In this document: positions 42,471 to 52,604 of the stretch, piece after piece
Position numbering within the stretch: position 1 is the first letter of the stretch
Layout: the number at the start of each line of letters is the position of its first letter
NCBI GenBank assembly: GCA_041905405.1
Contig: JAYRLC010000004.1
Coordinates: 169,822-233,821 of the forward strand
Direction: 5' to 3'
Length of the DNA: 64,000 nucleotides
Origin: RAM1 sp041905405
GTDB taxonomy: Bacteria; Pseudomonadota; Gammaproteobacteria; Burkholderiales; Burkholderiaceae_C
Made by a program: the position numbers and the translations under genes
Notes under the pieces: generated by a model
The model's database searches: none
What the model was told of the DNA's origin: nothing
What the model saw: only the letters and a program-made list of their open reading frames with translations

Positions 42471-43121
42471 ATGGACATGCCTGTGACTTCAGCCGCTGCC
42501 GCCAAGCGCCCACGCGGGCGGCCGCGCAAGACGCTGGACGAGCGTGACGATGGCAACCGTCGGCGCGCGCTCGTGGCTGGCGCTGCCAAGCTTTTTCGCC
42601 GCCAGGGCTTCGACGCCACCAGCACGCGCGACATCGCCGCGGCCGTGGGCATGCAGAGCGGGTCGCCGTTCTACCACTTCAAGAGCAAGGGCGCGCTCCT
42701 GTACGCGGTGATGGAAGAAGGCATGCGCGCGGCCATCGCCCGCCAGGCCAAGGCGCTGGCGCAGGTGGAGGCGGCGGCCGATGCGCGCGAGCGGCTGGGC
42801 GTGCTGGTGCGTGACCATTTCGACGTACTGCTGGGCCCCGGCAGTGACTTCATTCCGGTCATGCTGTACGAGTCGCGTTCGATCACACCGCGCCAGCGCG
42901 CGCAGCTGGCCGACCTGCAGGGCGAGTACGAAGCGGCCTGGGTGCCGGTGCTGCAGGCGCTGCACGCCGACGGGCGGCTGCGCGCCGACGTCAAGCTCGC
43001 GCGGCTTTTGATATTCGGCGCGCTGAACTGGTCGGCCCAGTGGTACGACCGGCGCAAGGGCGCGACGCTGGACGACCTGACGCGGGCCGCGATGGACCTT
43101 TTCATCCACGACAAGCCATGA
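42471..43121 (+). CDS. TetR/AcrR-family transcriptional regulator
   Basis: Repressor of 216 residues heading the acyl-CoA carboxylase operon. A basic AT-hook-like start (KRPRGRPRKTLDE) precedes the DNA-binding domain (about 28-75) with RRRALVAGAAKLFRRQGFDA and the helix-turn-helix STRDIAAAVGMQSGSPFYHF. The ligand domain follows to the C-terminus. The first gene downstream overlaps its stop (ATGA). The inducer is probably an acyl-CoA of the pathway, by analogy with other repressors of this type. Confidence 0.88.
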   Translation: MDMPVTSAAAAKRPRGRPRKTLDERDDGNRRRALVAGAAKLFRRQGFDATSTRDIAAAVGMQSGSPFYHFKSKGALLYAVMEEGMRAAIARQAKALAQVEAAADARERLGVLVRDHFDVLLGPGSDFIPVMLYESRSITPRQRAQLADLQGEYEAAWVPVLQALHADGRLRADVKLARLLIFGALNWSAQWYDRRKGATLDDLTRAAMDLFIHDKP

Positions 43122-44014
43122 CTTACCAATCCGTTTTCAAGCCCGGTGTATTTGCCGGCAAGGTCATCGTCGTCACGGGTGGCGGCTCGGGCATCGGGCG
43201 CTGCACGGCGCACGAGCTGGCGGCGCTGGGCGCGCATGTGGTGCTGATCGGACGCAACCTGGCGAAGTTGCAGGACACGGCGGCCGAAATTGCGGTGGAC
43301 GCTAGCGGGCATGTGGGCCATGTGAGCTTCCACGCCTGCGACATCCGAAACGAAGAGGCCGTGAAGTCCACCGTGGCTGCCATCGTCATCGCGCATGGCC
43401 GCATCGACGCGCTGGTCAACAACGCGGGCGGCCAGTACATCACGCCGCTGGAGTCCATCAGCGCCAAGGGCTGGGACGCGGTGGTGGCCACCAACCTGAC
43501 CGGCGGCTTCCTGATGGCGCGCGAGTGTTACCTGCAGTCCATGCAGGCACACGGCGGCAGCATCGTCAACATCGTGGCCGACATCTGGGGCTCCATGCCC
43601 GGCATGGGGCACAGCGGCGCGGCGCGTGCGGGCATGGTCAGCTTCACGGAAACGGCCGCACTCGAATGGGCGAAGAGCGGCGTGCGCGTGAACGCCGTGG
43701 CGCCGGGCTACATCGCGTCCAGCGGCATGGACCACTACCCGCCCGAAGCCGGCGCCATGCTGCGAGAAATGCGCGACACGGTACCGGCCGGCCGCTTCGG
43801 CAACGAGGCCGAGACATCGGCGGCGATTGCGTTTCTGATCAGTCCCGCGGCCAGCTTCATCAGCGGCACGGTGCTGCGCGTGGACGGCGCGCGGCCGCAG
43901 GTGCGCATGGGCTGGGGGCAGGTGGCCGCGCCTGCGGACGTGCGGCAGAGGGATGCGGTGAAGCCGTTTGACGGGTTTCATCGCGCGCAGGTGCCGAAGG
44001 TGTTTCAGTCATGA
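43118..44014 (+). CDS. SDR-family oxidoreductase, 2,4-dienoyl-CoA reductase-like
   Basis: Short-chain dehydrogenase of 298 residues. The cofactor loop is VTGGGSGIGRC (about 19-29) with an Arg in IGRNLAKL that favours NADP. NNAGGQYITPLESISAKGWD near 106-125 and the absence of a canonical YxxxK (SGAARAG at the expected place) resemble the peroxisomal-type 2,4-dienoyl-CoA reductase and AtuG-like branch. The first 12 and last 35 residues extend beyond the core. It is co-translated with the upstream regulator gene and the downstream carboxylase gene. Confidence 0.82.
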   Translation: MTYQSVFKPGVFAGKVIVVTGGGSGIGRCTAHELAALGAHVVLIGRNLAKLQDTAAEIAVDASGHVGHVSFHACDIRNEEAVKSTVAAIVIAHGRIDALVNNAGGQYITPLESISAKGWDAVVATNLTGGFLMARECYLQSMQAHGGSIVNIVADIWGSMPGMGHSGAARAGMVSFTETAALEWAKSGVRVNAVAPGYIASSGMDHYPPEAGAMLREMRDTVPAGRFGNEAETSAAIAFLISPAASFISGTVLRVDGARPQVRMGWGQVAAPADVRQRDAVKPFDGFHRAQVPKVFQS

Positions 44015-45669
44015 CGGTTTTCTCATCGTCATGGAACGCTGCGGGCGCCGTCGCGCAGCAGCGTCGCGACGCGATGTTGGCGCGCATCGCGCAGCTGCGC
44101 GCGCTGGAAGATCGCGCGGCCCAGGCGTCAGCCAAATCCAAACCCGTGTTCGACAAACGTGGCCAGTTGTTGCCGCGCGAGCGTGTGGCGCTGGTGCTGG
44201 ATGCCGGATCGCCGTGGGTGCCGCTGTGCTCACTGGCCGGTTTCATGCAGGACACGAAGGACCCGGCCGCGTCCGTGCCCGGCGGTGGCATCGTCGCCGG
44301 CATGGGCTTCATCAGCGGCGAGCGCTGCATGGTCGTGGCCAGTGATTCGGGCATCGAGGCCGGTGCCATCCAGCCCATGGGGCTGGAAAAGATCCTGCGC
44401 GTGCAGGACATTGCGCTGGAGAACAAGCTGCCCTTCGTCCATCTGGTGGAGAGCGCAGGCGCCAACCTCATGAAGTACCGGGTGGAGGGTTTCGTGCATG
44501 GCGGCAGCCTGTTCCGCAACCTGGCGCGGCTGTCGGCGGCGGGCATCCCGGTGATCACCGTGCAGCACGGCTCGGGCACGGCCGGCGGCGCGTACATGCC
44601 GGGCTTGAGCGACGTGGTCATCATGGTGCGCAACCGCTCGCGCGCGTTCCTGGCCGGCCCGCCGCTGCTGCTGGCGGCGACGGGCGAAGTGGCAAGCGAA
44701 GAGGAGCTGGGCGGGGCCGAGATGCACACGGCGGTGTCGGGGCTGGGTGAGTATCTGGCGGAGGATGACCGGCATGCGTTGGGGATCTTGCGGGAAGTTG
44801 TGGCGCGTGGGGCCCTCACCCCAACCCTCTCCCAGAGGGAGAGGGAGTCTGGACACCCTCTCCCTCTGGGAGAGGGCAGGGGTGAGGGCATCGCCCCCCG
44901 CTACCCCGCCGCCGACCTCCTCACCCTCATGCCCGCCCACCACCGCGACCCGGTGGACATGCGGGAGGTCATCGCGCGCCTCGTCGACGACTCCGACCTG
45001 CTCGAATTCAAACCCCTGTACGGCGCCGCCACCGTCTGCGCGCAGGCCCATATCGAGGGCCACGCCGTCGGCATCATCACCAACAACGGCCCCATCGACG
45101 TGGCCGGCGCCAACAAGGCGGCGCATTTCATCCAGTGGATGTGCCAGCGCGGCCAGCCCATCATCTACCTGCAGAACACCACGGGCTACATGGTGGGCAA
45201 GGACAGCGAGCAGGGCGGCATGATCAAGCATGGCAGCAAGATGATCCAGGCCGTGACCAGCGCCACGGTGCCGCAGATCACCATCCAGTGCGGCGCGAGC
45301 TTTGGTGCGGGCAACTACGGCATGTGCGGGCGCGGCTATTCGCCACGCTTCCTGTTCAGCTGGCCCAGCGCGAAGACGGCGGTGATGGGCGGCGAGCAGG
45401 CCGCGCGCACCATGCAGATCGTGACCGACGCGGCGCTGGCGCGCAAAGGCGTTACGCCCGACCCGGCCGAATCGCAAAAGCAGTTCGACCGCATCGTGGG
45501 CGTGTTCGAGTCGCAGGCCGATGCGTTCTACACCAGCGGCCTGGTGCTGGACGACGGCGTGATCGACCCGCGCGACACGCGCGCCGTGCTGGCGTTCTGC
45601 CTGGCGACTTGCGCTGAAGCTGCTGGTCGTGTGTTGCGGCCACTTCAGTTTGGGGTGGCCCGGATGTGA
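44011..45669 (+). CDS. Acyl-CoA carboxylase, carboxyltransferase (beta) subunit, with in-frame REPIN
   Basis: Carboxyltransferase subunit of 552 residues that passes CO2 from carboxybiotin to an acyl-CoA (methylcrotonyl/geranyl-CoA carboxylase type). N-half blocks are SLAGFMQDTKDPAASVPGGG, LVESAGANLMKYRVEGFVHG and HGSGTAGGAYMPGLSDVVIM. C-half blocks are TNNGPIDVAGANKAAHFIQW, FLQNTTGYMVG-type YLQNTTGYMVGKDSEQGGMI and SFGAGNYGMCGRGYSPRF. Residues 268-293 (GALTPTLSQRERE..., then PLPLGEGRGEG) are the translation of a 78-base REPIN and lie between the N and C domains. Without it the length is close to the family norm. The start overlaps the SDR stop. Confidence 0.9.
   Translation: MTVFSSSWNAAGAVAQQRRDAMLARIAQLRALEDRAAQASAKSKPVFDKRGQLLPRERVALVLDAGSPWVPLCSLAGFMQDTKDPAASVPGGGIVAGMGFISGERCMVVASDSGIEAGAIQPMGLEKILRVQDIALENKLPFVHLVESAGANLMKYRVEGFVHGGSLFRNLARLSAAGIPVITVQHGSGTAGGAYMPGLSDVVIMVRNRSRAFLAGPPLLLAATGEVASEEELGGAEMHTAVSGLGEYLAEDDRHALGILREVVARGALTPTLSQRERESGHPLPLGEGRGEGIAPRYPAADLLTLMPAHHRDPVDMREVIARLVDDSDLLEFKPLYGAATVCAQAHIEGHAVGIITNNGPIDVAGANKAAHFIQWMCQRGQPIIYLQNTTGYMVGKDSEQGGMIKHGSKMIQAVTSATVPQITIQCGASFGAGNYGMCGRGYSPRFLFSWPSAKTAVMGGEQAARTMQIVTDAALARKGVTPDPAESQKQFDRIVGVFESQADAFYTSGLVLDDGVIDPRDTRAVLAFCLATCAEAAGRVLRPLQFGVARM
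44812..44889. repeat. REPIN inside the carboxyltransferase gene
   Basis: Two CCCTCTCCC-family units face each other: 44812-44845 (GCCCTCACCCCAACCCTCTC...) and 44856-44889 (CCCTCTCCCTCTGGGAGAGG...). The 34-base arms differ at two positions and are separated by ten bases. The unit is 78 bases, exactly 26 codons, and keeps the reading frame open. Confidence 0.9.
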
Positions 45670-45686
45670 TTTTTTGAAGCGGACAC

Positions 45687-45818
45687 CCGTACGCAGAGGG
45701 CGCAGAGGTTTCGCAGAGGACGCAGAAGAAATTCAAAAAGAAAATAAAAATTGATTTCAGAATTTTTTTGGCTTTATTTCTGCGTTCTCTGCGAAACCTC
45801 TGCGCCCTCTGCGTACGG
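45687..45818. repeat. Long hairpin repeat upstream of the acyl-CoA dehydrogenase gene
   Basis: Arms 45687-45727 and 45778-45818 are 41-base reverse complements with one mismatch, built from GCAGAGGGCGCAGAGG and GCAGAGGACGCAGAA units. The 50-base loop is strikingly AT-rich (AAAAAGAAAATAAAAATTG) compared with the rest of the window. The transcript would form a very stable stem ending 24 bases before the downstream ATG. Confidence 0.88.
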
Positions 45819-45842
45819 AGGTTCAAAAAAAGGAGACACGAC

Positions 45843-47012
45843 ATGCACTACACCCACGAACACCTGGAAATCCAGAAGACACTCAAACGCTACATAGACG
45901 AGCACATCAACCCGCATGTGGACGAATGGGAAGAGGCCGAAATTTTCCCCGCGCATGAAGTGTTCAAGGGCCTGGGCAAGCTCGGCCTGCTGGGCCTGTG
46001 CAAGCCCGAGCAGTACGGCGGCATGGGGCTGGACTATTCGTATTCCATGCTCATGGCCGAAACGCTGGGCTACATCGACTGCGGCGGGGTGCCCATGGCC
46101 ATCGGCGTGCAGACCGACATGGCGACGCCGGCGCTCGCGCGCTTCGGCAGCGACGAGCTCAAGCGCGAATTTCTCGCCCCGTCGATCGCGGGCGACATGG
46201 TCGGCTGTATCGGTGTGAGCGAGCCCGGCGCGGGCAGCGACGTGGCGGGCATCAAGAGCTTTGCGCGCAAGGACGGCGACGACTATGTGATCAGTGGCCA
46301 GAAGATGTGGATCACCAACAGCCTGCAGGCCGACTGGATGTGCATGCTGGTGAACACGGGTGAAGGCCCCCAGCACAAGAACAAGTCGCTGGTGATGGTG
46401 CCCATGCGCGACGGATCAGGAGGAGGTGGCAAGCTGCGCAAGGGCATCGAGGTCGCGCAGAAGATCCGCAAGATCGGCATGCACAGCAGCGACACCGGCC
46501 TGATCTATTTCGACGAAGTGCGTGTGCCGCAGCGCAACCGCATCGGTGCCGAGGGCGCGGGCTTTATTTACCAGATGCAGCAGTTCCAGGAAGAGCGGCT
46601 GTGGTGCGCGGCCAGCGCGCTGCAGGCCATGAACAACTGCATCGAATGGACGATTGAATGGGCGCAGCAGCGCAAGCTGTTCGGTGCGGCGCTGGCCGAC
46701 CAGCAGTGGGTGCAGTTCAAGCTGGCCGAGCTCAAGACCGAGGTCGAGGCGCTGCGCGCGCTGACCTACCGTGCCTGCGACCTGTACGTGGGCGGCAACG
46801 ACGTGCTGGAACTGGCCACCATGGCCAAGCTCAAGGCCGGCCGCCTGTACCGCCAGGTGCCTGACACCTGCCTGCAGTTCTGGGGCGGCATGGGCTACAC
46901 GCTGGAGAACAAGGTGTCGCGCATGTACCGCGACGGCCGGCTCGCGTCCATCGGCGGGGGGGCGGACGAGGTGATGATGGGCATCCTGTCCAAGATCATG
47001 GGGATGAAATGA
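45843..47012 (+). CDS. Acyl-CoA dehydrogenase
   Basis: FAD-dependent dehydrogenase of 389 residues, the standard length. Blocks visible are LGLLGLCKPEQYGGMGLDYS near residue 44, CIGVSEPGAGSDVAGIKSFA near 122, KMWITNSLQADWMCMLVNTG near 156 and a C-terminal SIGGGADEVMMGILSKIMG with the Glu position used by many family members. The ATG at 45843 follows AAAAAGGAGACACGAC. An upstream extension of the frame only translates the hairpin repeat. Substrate unknown; the operon suggests a branched or isoprenoid acyl-CoA (compare citronellyl- or isovaleryl-CoA dehydrogenases). Confidence 0.92.
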   Translation: MHYTHEHLEIQKTLKRYIDEHINPHVDEWEEAEIFPAHEVFKGLGKLGLLGLCKPEQYGGMGLDYSYSMLMAETLGYIDCGGVPMAIGVQTDMATPALARFGSDELKREFLAPSIAGDMVGCIGVSEPGAGSDVAGIKSFARKDGDDYVISGQKMWITNSLQADWMCMLVNTGEGPQHKNKSLVMVPMRDGSGGGGKLRKGIEVAQKIRKIGMHSSDTGLIYFDEVRVPQRNRIGAEGAGFIYQMQQFQEERLWCAASALQAMNNCIEWTIEWAQQRKLFGAALADQQWVQFKLAELKTEVEALRALTYRACDLYVGGNDVLELATMAKLKAGRLYRQVPDTCLQFWGGMGYTLENKVSRMYRDGRLASIGGGADEVMMGILSKIMGMK

Positions 47013-47093
47013 CTCCCCCCCGAAGCGGCCTTCGGCCGCCTCCCCCTCCAGGGGGCAACGCCAGTGGCCCGGCAAAGCCGGTTCCACGGCGTT
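47013..47093 (+). repeat. R1 dispersed repeat (full copy)
   Basis: Begins at the base after the acyl-CoA dehydrogenase stop with CCCCCCCGAAGCGGCCTTCG, then GCCGCCTCCCCCTCCAGGGG and CCCGGCAAAGCCGGTTCCAC. It is the best match to 20421-20499 (minus strand). Both full copies abut a stop codon on the coding strand, so a terminator or mRNA-end function is possible. Confidence 0.8.
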
Positions 47094-47133
47094 CGCTGGA
47101 AGGGTGGCGGGGCGTACCTGCAGGACGGGCGTT

Positions 47134-48986
<1,853 letters not shown>

Positions 48987-48990
<4 letters not shown>

Positions 48991-50141
48991 GCACGGAACT
49001 GCAGGCGGACGCCCAAGCGTTGTACGACGCCGCGCGCCGCTTCGCGGAAAAGGAAATCGCGCCCCACGCCCATGCATGGGACGAGGCCGCGGCCTTTCCC
49101 CGTGCGCTGTACGCCAGCGCCGCGCATGCGGGCCTGCTGGGGCTGGGCTATCCCGAGTCGCTGGGCGGAACGCCTGCGCCGCAGGCGCTGCGCAATGCGG
49201 TGACGCTGGCGCTGTCGCGCCACGGCGCCAGCGGCGGTGTGCTGGCCAGCCTGTTCTCGCACAACATCGGCCTGCCGCCGATCCTGCGGCATGGCGCGCC
49301 GGCCTTGCAGCAGCGCATCATCCCGCCCGTGCTGCGCGGCGAACAGATCGCCGCGCTGGCCATCACCGAGCCCGGCGGCGGGTCCGACGTGGCGAATTTG
49401 CGCACGACGGCGCGGCGCGACGGCGCTGAATGGGTGATCGATGGCGAGAAGGTGTTCATCACCTCCGGCCTGCGCGCCGACTGGATCACGGTGGCGGTGC
49501 GCACTGGAAACGCGGGCAGCAAAGGCGCCAGCGGCATCTCGATGATCGCTGTGCCGGGAAACGCGCCAGGCCTGCATCGCTCCGAACTGAAGAAGATGGG
49601 CTGGTGGTGTTCCGACACCGCGCACCTGCGGTTTGACGGGGTGCGCGTGCCGGCGGACCATCTGTTGGGTGAAGAGGGCGTGGGCTTTCGCATCATCATG
49701 ACCAACTTCAACGGCGAGCGGCTTGCGATGTCGGCCATGGCGCTGGGCTTTGCGCAGGCCTGTCACGACGAGGCGCTGGACTGGGCGCGCCAGCGCAAGA
49801 CCTTCGGCGCGGCACTGGTCGAGCGCCAGGTCATCCGCCACAAGCTCGTGGACATGCAGATGCGCATCGCGTCCACCCAGGCCTGGCTGGACGCGGTGAC
49901 AGCGCGTTGTGACGCGGGTGATGAAAGCCCCGACTGGGTCGCCCAGGTCTGCATGCTGAAGAACCATGCGACGCAAACCATGCAGCACTGCGCCGACCAG
50001 GCCGTGCAGATGCTGGGCGCCATGGGCTTCATGCGCGGCACGCGCAGCGAACGCATCTACCGCGAGGTCAAGGTCATGATGATCGGCGGCGGCGCGGAAG
50101 AAATCATGAAGGAACTGGCCGCGCGGCAGCTCGGCTACTGA
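48987..50141 (+). CDS. Acyl-CoA dehydrogenase, second in operon
   Basis: Dehydrogenase of 384 residues. Blocks visible are FAEKEIAPHAHAWDEAAAFP near residue 19, LAITEPGGGSDVANLRTTAR near 122, GEKVFITSGLRADWITVAVR near 151 and MMIGGGAEEIMKELAARQLG at the C-terminus with the usual Glu region. A GTG start overlaps the biotin carboxylase stop. It differs enough from the dehydrogenase at 45843 to suggest a separate oxidation step in the same pathway. The substrate is not readable. Confidence 0.9.
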
Positions 50142-50152
50142 AAGACAGCGAT

Positions 50153-50635
50153 ATGGCCAAGACAACACCGATACCCGCCGAATTCGAACCCGAGTTCGTG
50201 CAGGGCCTGACCAGCATCTTCGAGGACAGGATCGTCTTCAACCAGGTCATGGGCCTGAAGGTCACGGGCCTGGCGCCCGACCGTGTGGCGGGCCGCATCG
50301 TCATGAAGCACGAGCTGGTCGGCCACTTCAGCCACAACCGCGTGCACGGCGGCGTCATCAGCGCCACGCTGGACGCGATGGGCGGCCTGGCCTGCATGGC
50401 CGCCATCGGCGCGCGGCACATGGACGAGCCGCCGCTGCAGCGCCTGCACCGCTTCAGCAAGCTGGGCACCATCGACCTGCGCATCGACTACCTGCGGCCC
50501 GGCGTCAGCGAGCATTTTGACCTGGCGGCCGAGGTGCTGCGCCTGGGCTCGCGCGTGGCCAACACGCGCATGGAGTTCCGCGGCGCGGACGGCAAATTGC
50601 TGGCGGTGGGGGCGGGCGCTTATATCGTGTCCTAG
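50153..50635 (+). CDS. PaaI-like HotDog thioesterase
   Basis: Protein of 160 residues with a single hotdog fold. The family motif is NRVHGGVISATLDAMGGLA (about 62-80), followed by LGTIDLRIDYLRPGVSEHF near 104 and an end LLAVGAGAYIVS. It would hydrolyse an acyl-CoA or relieve CoA trapping in the operon that it closes. It starts 11 bases after the dehydrogenase gene. An equally possible role is a housekeeping thioesterase for dead-end products. Confidence 0.85.
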   Translation: MAKTTPIPAEFEPEFVQGLTSIFEDRIVFNQVMGLKVTGLAPDRVAGRIVMKHELVGHFSHNRVHGGVISATLDAMGGLACMAAIGARHMDEPPLQRLHRFSKLGTIDLRIDYLRPGVSEHFDLAAEVLRLGSRVANTRMEFRGADGKLLAVGAGAYIVS

Positions 50636-50661
50636 CGATCCGGCGCGGGCATACTTCGCCC

Positions 50662-51300
50662 ATGAGTTCAAAAGTATTTATTTTTCTTGCGGCGTTTGCC
50701 GGGGTGATGACAGGCAACGTTGCCGCCTGCGAGCGCTTTGCGCTGGCCGCCCCAGCCCGCTTCGACACGGTGGACACGCTGCAACCGGTGCTGCGCTGGA
50801 ACGGCGCCTCGGCACCGACCTACCGTGTGCAGGTGGCTGCGCTGCTGCCCGAAGCGCGCGTGGTCATGGCGCTGGACACCGAAGTCACAGGCAACAGCTT
50901 TCGCCTGCCGGCGCCGCTGCCGGTGGAGCGGGCGGGCGTGAAGGTGCTGGTCAGCCGGGGCTGCCCGCAGCAGGGCGCACCGGACCTGCAGGCGCAGGGG
51001 GCCTGGTTTTTCGTGGACACGCGCCACCGCTGCGAACTGGACGGCGGCTCGCTCATGCAGATGCCGCAGGGCGTCACCTGGCGCGCCGTGCCCGCCGCGT
51101 CCGCCTATTCGGTCCGCCTGTTTGCGCCTGGTGCCGGGGCGGGGCCGGATGCCGGCGGCGCACTCGCGCCCGTGCGCGAGCAGGAGGTGACAGGCACCCA
51201 TTGGCCCGTGGCCGAGGGAACCCAAGCGGCGCAGGTGCTGGCCGTGCGCGCCGTGTGTGGCGGCCAGCCAGGGCGGCCAGCCGCGCTCGTGCTCAGGTGA
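50662..51300 (+). CDS. Hypothetical secreted protein
   Basis: Protein of 212 residues with a signal peptide (MSSKVFIFLAAFAGVMTGNV, cleavage near 22) and a mature part rich in Ala, Val, Pro and Gly. The pattern RFDTVDTLQPVLRWNGASAP, YRVQVAALLP and later WRAVPAASAYSVRLF suggests two fibronectin-like or Ig-like beta domains, but I cannot name a family. Cys residues near 23, 99 and 132 (ACERF, SRGCPQQ, RHRCELD) could form disulfides. The end overlaps the convergent haloperoxidase-like gene by eight bases. Confidence 0.65.
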   Translation: MSSKVFIFLAAFAGVMTGNVAACERFALAAPARFDTVDTLQPVLRWNGASAPTYRVQVAALLPEARVVMALDTEVTGNSFRLPAPLPVERAGVKVLVSRGCPQQGAPDLQAQGAWFFVDTRHRCELDGGSLMQMPQGVTWRAVPAASAYSVRLFAPGAGAGPDAGGALAPVREQEVTGTHWPVAEGTQAAQVLAVRAVCGGQPGRPAALVLR

Positions 51301-52438
51301 GCTGCGCCACCACGTCCTGCCCCACGGCCCGTCCGAGCAGCAGCCCCTGTTCGTTGTCGCTCGTGAAATGGATGCCGCCCCACAGGCGTGACAGCGCGGC
51401 TTCACGCGCCATGGCGTCGTAGCGGTCGCGCTGACCGGGCCAGAAGTGGCCCAGCACGGTGGCTGCCGCCGCCGAAATGGTGGAGTGACCGGACACATAG
51501 CCGGGAAAGCCGGGCGTGACCAGCAGCGGTGCGAACGACGGATCCAGCTCGCGCCGGATCGCCGTGACCGGGCGTTCGCTCCAGTCCCTCAACTTGACTC
51601 GCCAGCATTCCACGAACGCGTCGTGCAGCGCCGTGGTGACGGCGGCCAGCACGGCAATGGCCCGTGTGGCATCCGTGCCGTGGGTCGCCAGTTCGGCCAT
51701 GGTCAGCTGCGTCCATACGCCGCCGGGTGTCACCGAGCCCGCGTCCAGGTTCCAGGTCTGGGCGGCCTGCTTCTGCGCGTCGGTCAGGCTGCTGGACACC
51801 TCGAGCACCTCGCGCGTTTCGCGCGCGTGCCCGTCGCTGCCGGGCCGCCAGGCGACCGGCGGGTCGTAGCGCGACGCAGGCCGCGGTACCCAGGTGCGCC
51901 ATTGCGGCGCAAAGCCTTCCGTCGGGTTGGGGGCATACAGGGGCCACGTTGGCTGCCAGATGCCGGGAAAGTCGGCCGGCCGGTTACCCGGGGGCCAGAC
52001 GCGGCCCGAGCCGTCGCGCAGGCTGCGGTCCACCAGCGCGCGACCGGCGGCCTGCCCTGCCGCGCGTGCGGCGGCCCTGGGCCCTGCCGGCAGCGCGATG
52101 GCGCTTTCCAGCTGGGCGAACTGGGCTTCGAACTGGCCCGGCGTTTCGTTGGGATACAGCTGCTCGATCATGAGCGCGGCGGCGCGGTGCGCGGCCAGCT
52201 CGGCGGCCGGGCCGTCGGCCGCCCCGGCGGTCCAGCCGTCGCGCAACGCCACCTGCACATACGACAGCGCGCGGGCCGCGCGCAACGGGTTCTGCTGGTA
52301 TTTGACAACCAGCCGCATCACCTGACGCGCCCAGTACGTGACCCGCTGGGCTGGGGGATGGGGCGCCGCAGCCAGGAGGGGCCAGGGGGCGCCTGCCAGC
52401 AAACCGAGCACCTTTCGTCGGGACACGTACTGTTTCAT
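51293..52438 (-). CDS. Tat-exported vanadium-haloperoxidase-like PAP2 protein
   Basis: Protein of 381 residues. A twin-arginine signal is plausible (YVSRRKVLGLLAGAPWPLLA), so it should be exported folded. The C-terminal half has the three PAP2/vanadium-haloperoxidase blocks: KLRDWSERPVTAIR near 284 (Lys and Arg), PGFPGYVSGHSTISAAAATV near 313 (Ser-Gly-His) and SRLWGGIHFTSDNEQG near 351 (Arg, His, Asp). Relatives act as acid phosphatases or oxidise halides with vanadate. The family is sound; the activity here is not decidable. It reads against the surface-protein genes. Confidence 0.8.
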   Translation of the reverse strand: MKQYVSRRKVLGLLAGAPWPLLAAAPHPPAQRVTYWARQVMRLVVKYQQNPLRAARALSYVQVALRDGWTAGAADGPAAELAAHRAAALMIEQLYPNETPGQFEAQFAQLESAIALPAGPRAAARAAGQAAGRALVDRSLRDGSGRVWPPGNRPADFPGIWQPTWPLYAPNPTEGFAPQWRTWVPRPASRYDPPVAWRPGSDGHARETREVLEVSSSLTDAQKQAAQTWNLDAGSVTPGGVWTQLTMAELATHGTDATRAIAVLAAVTTALHDAFVECWRVKLRDWSERPVTAIRRELDPSFAPLLVTPGFPGYVSGHSTISAAAATVLGHFWPGQRDRYDAMAREAALSRLWGGIHFTSDNEQGLLLGRAVGQDVVAQLT

Positions 52439-52604
52439 TTAAGTGTCATTTGGTATTTATTCACACCGATAATGATGCAAAAAGTACCACACTTCGGAAA
52501 ATTTCTTGATACATTCGACTGCAATCCAATAGTTCACAAGATGTAACGCCGCGCAGACGGTGGGACTGTTCGGAGCTGAAACAATTTTTTGACCAGGGGG
52601 GAAC

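Noticed and set aside
44812..44889. Possible frameshift or pseudogene in the carboxyltransferase
   Set aside because: The insert is 78 bases, a multiple of three, without stop codons, and both flanking domains continue in the same frame.
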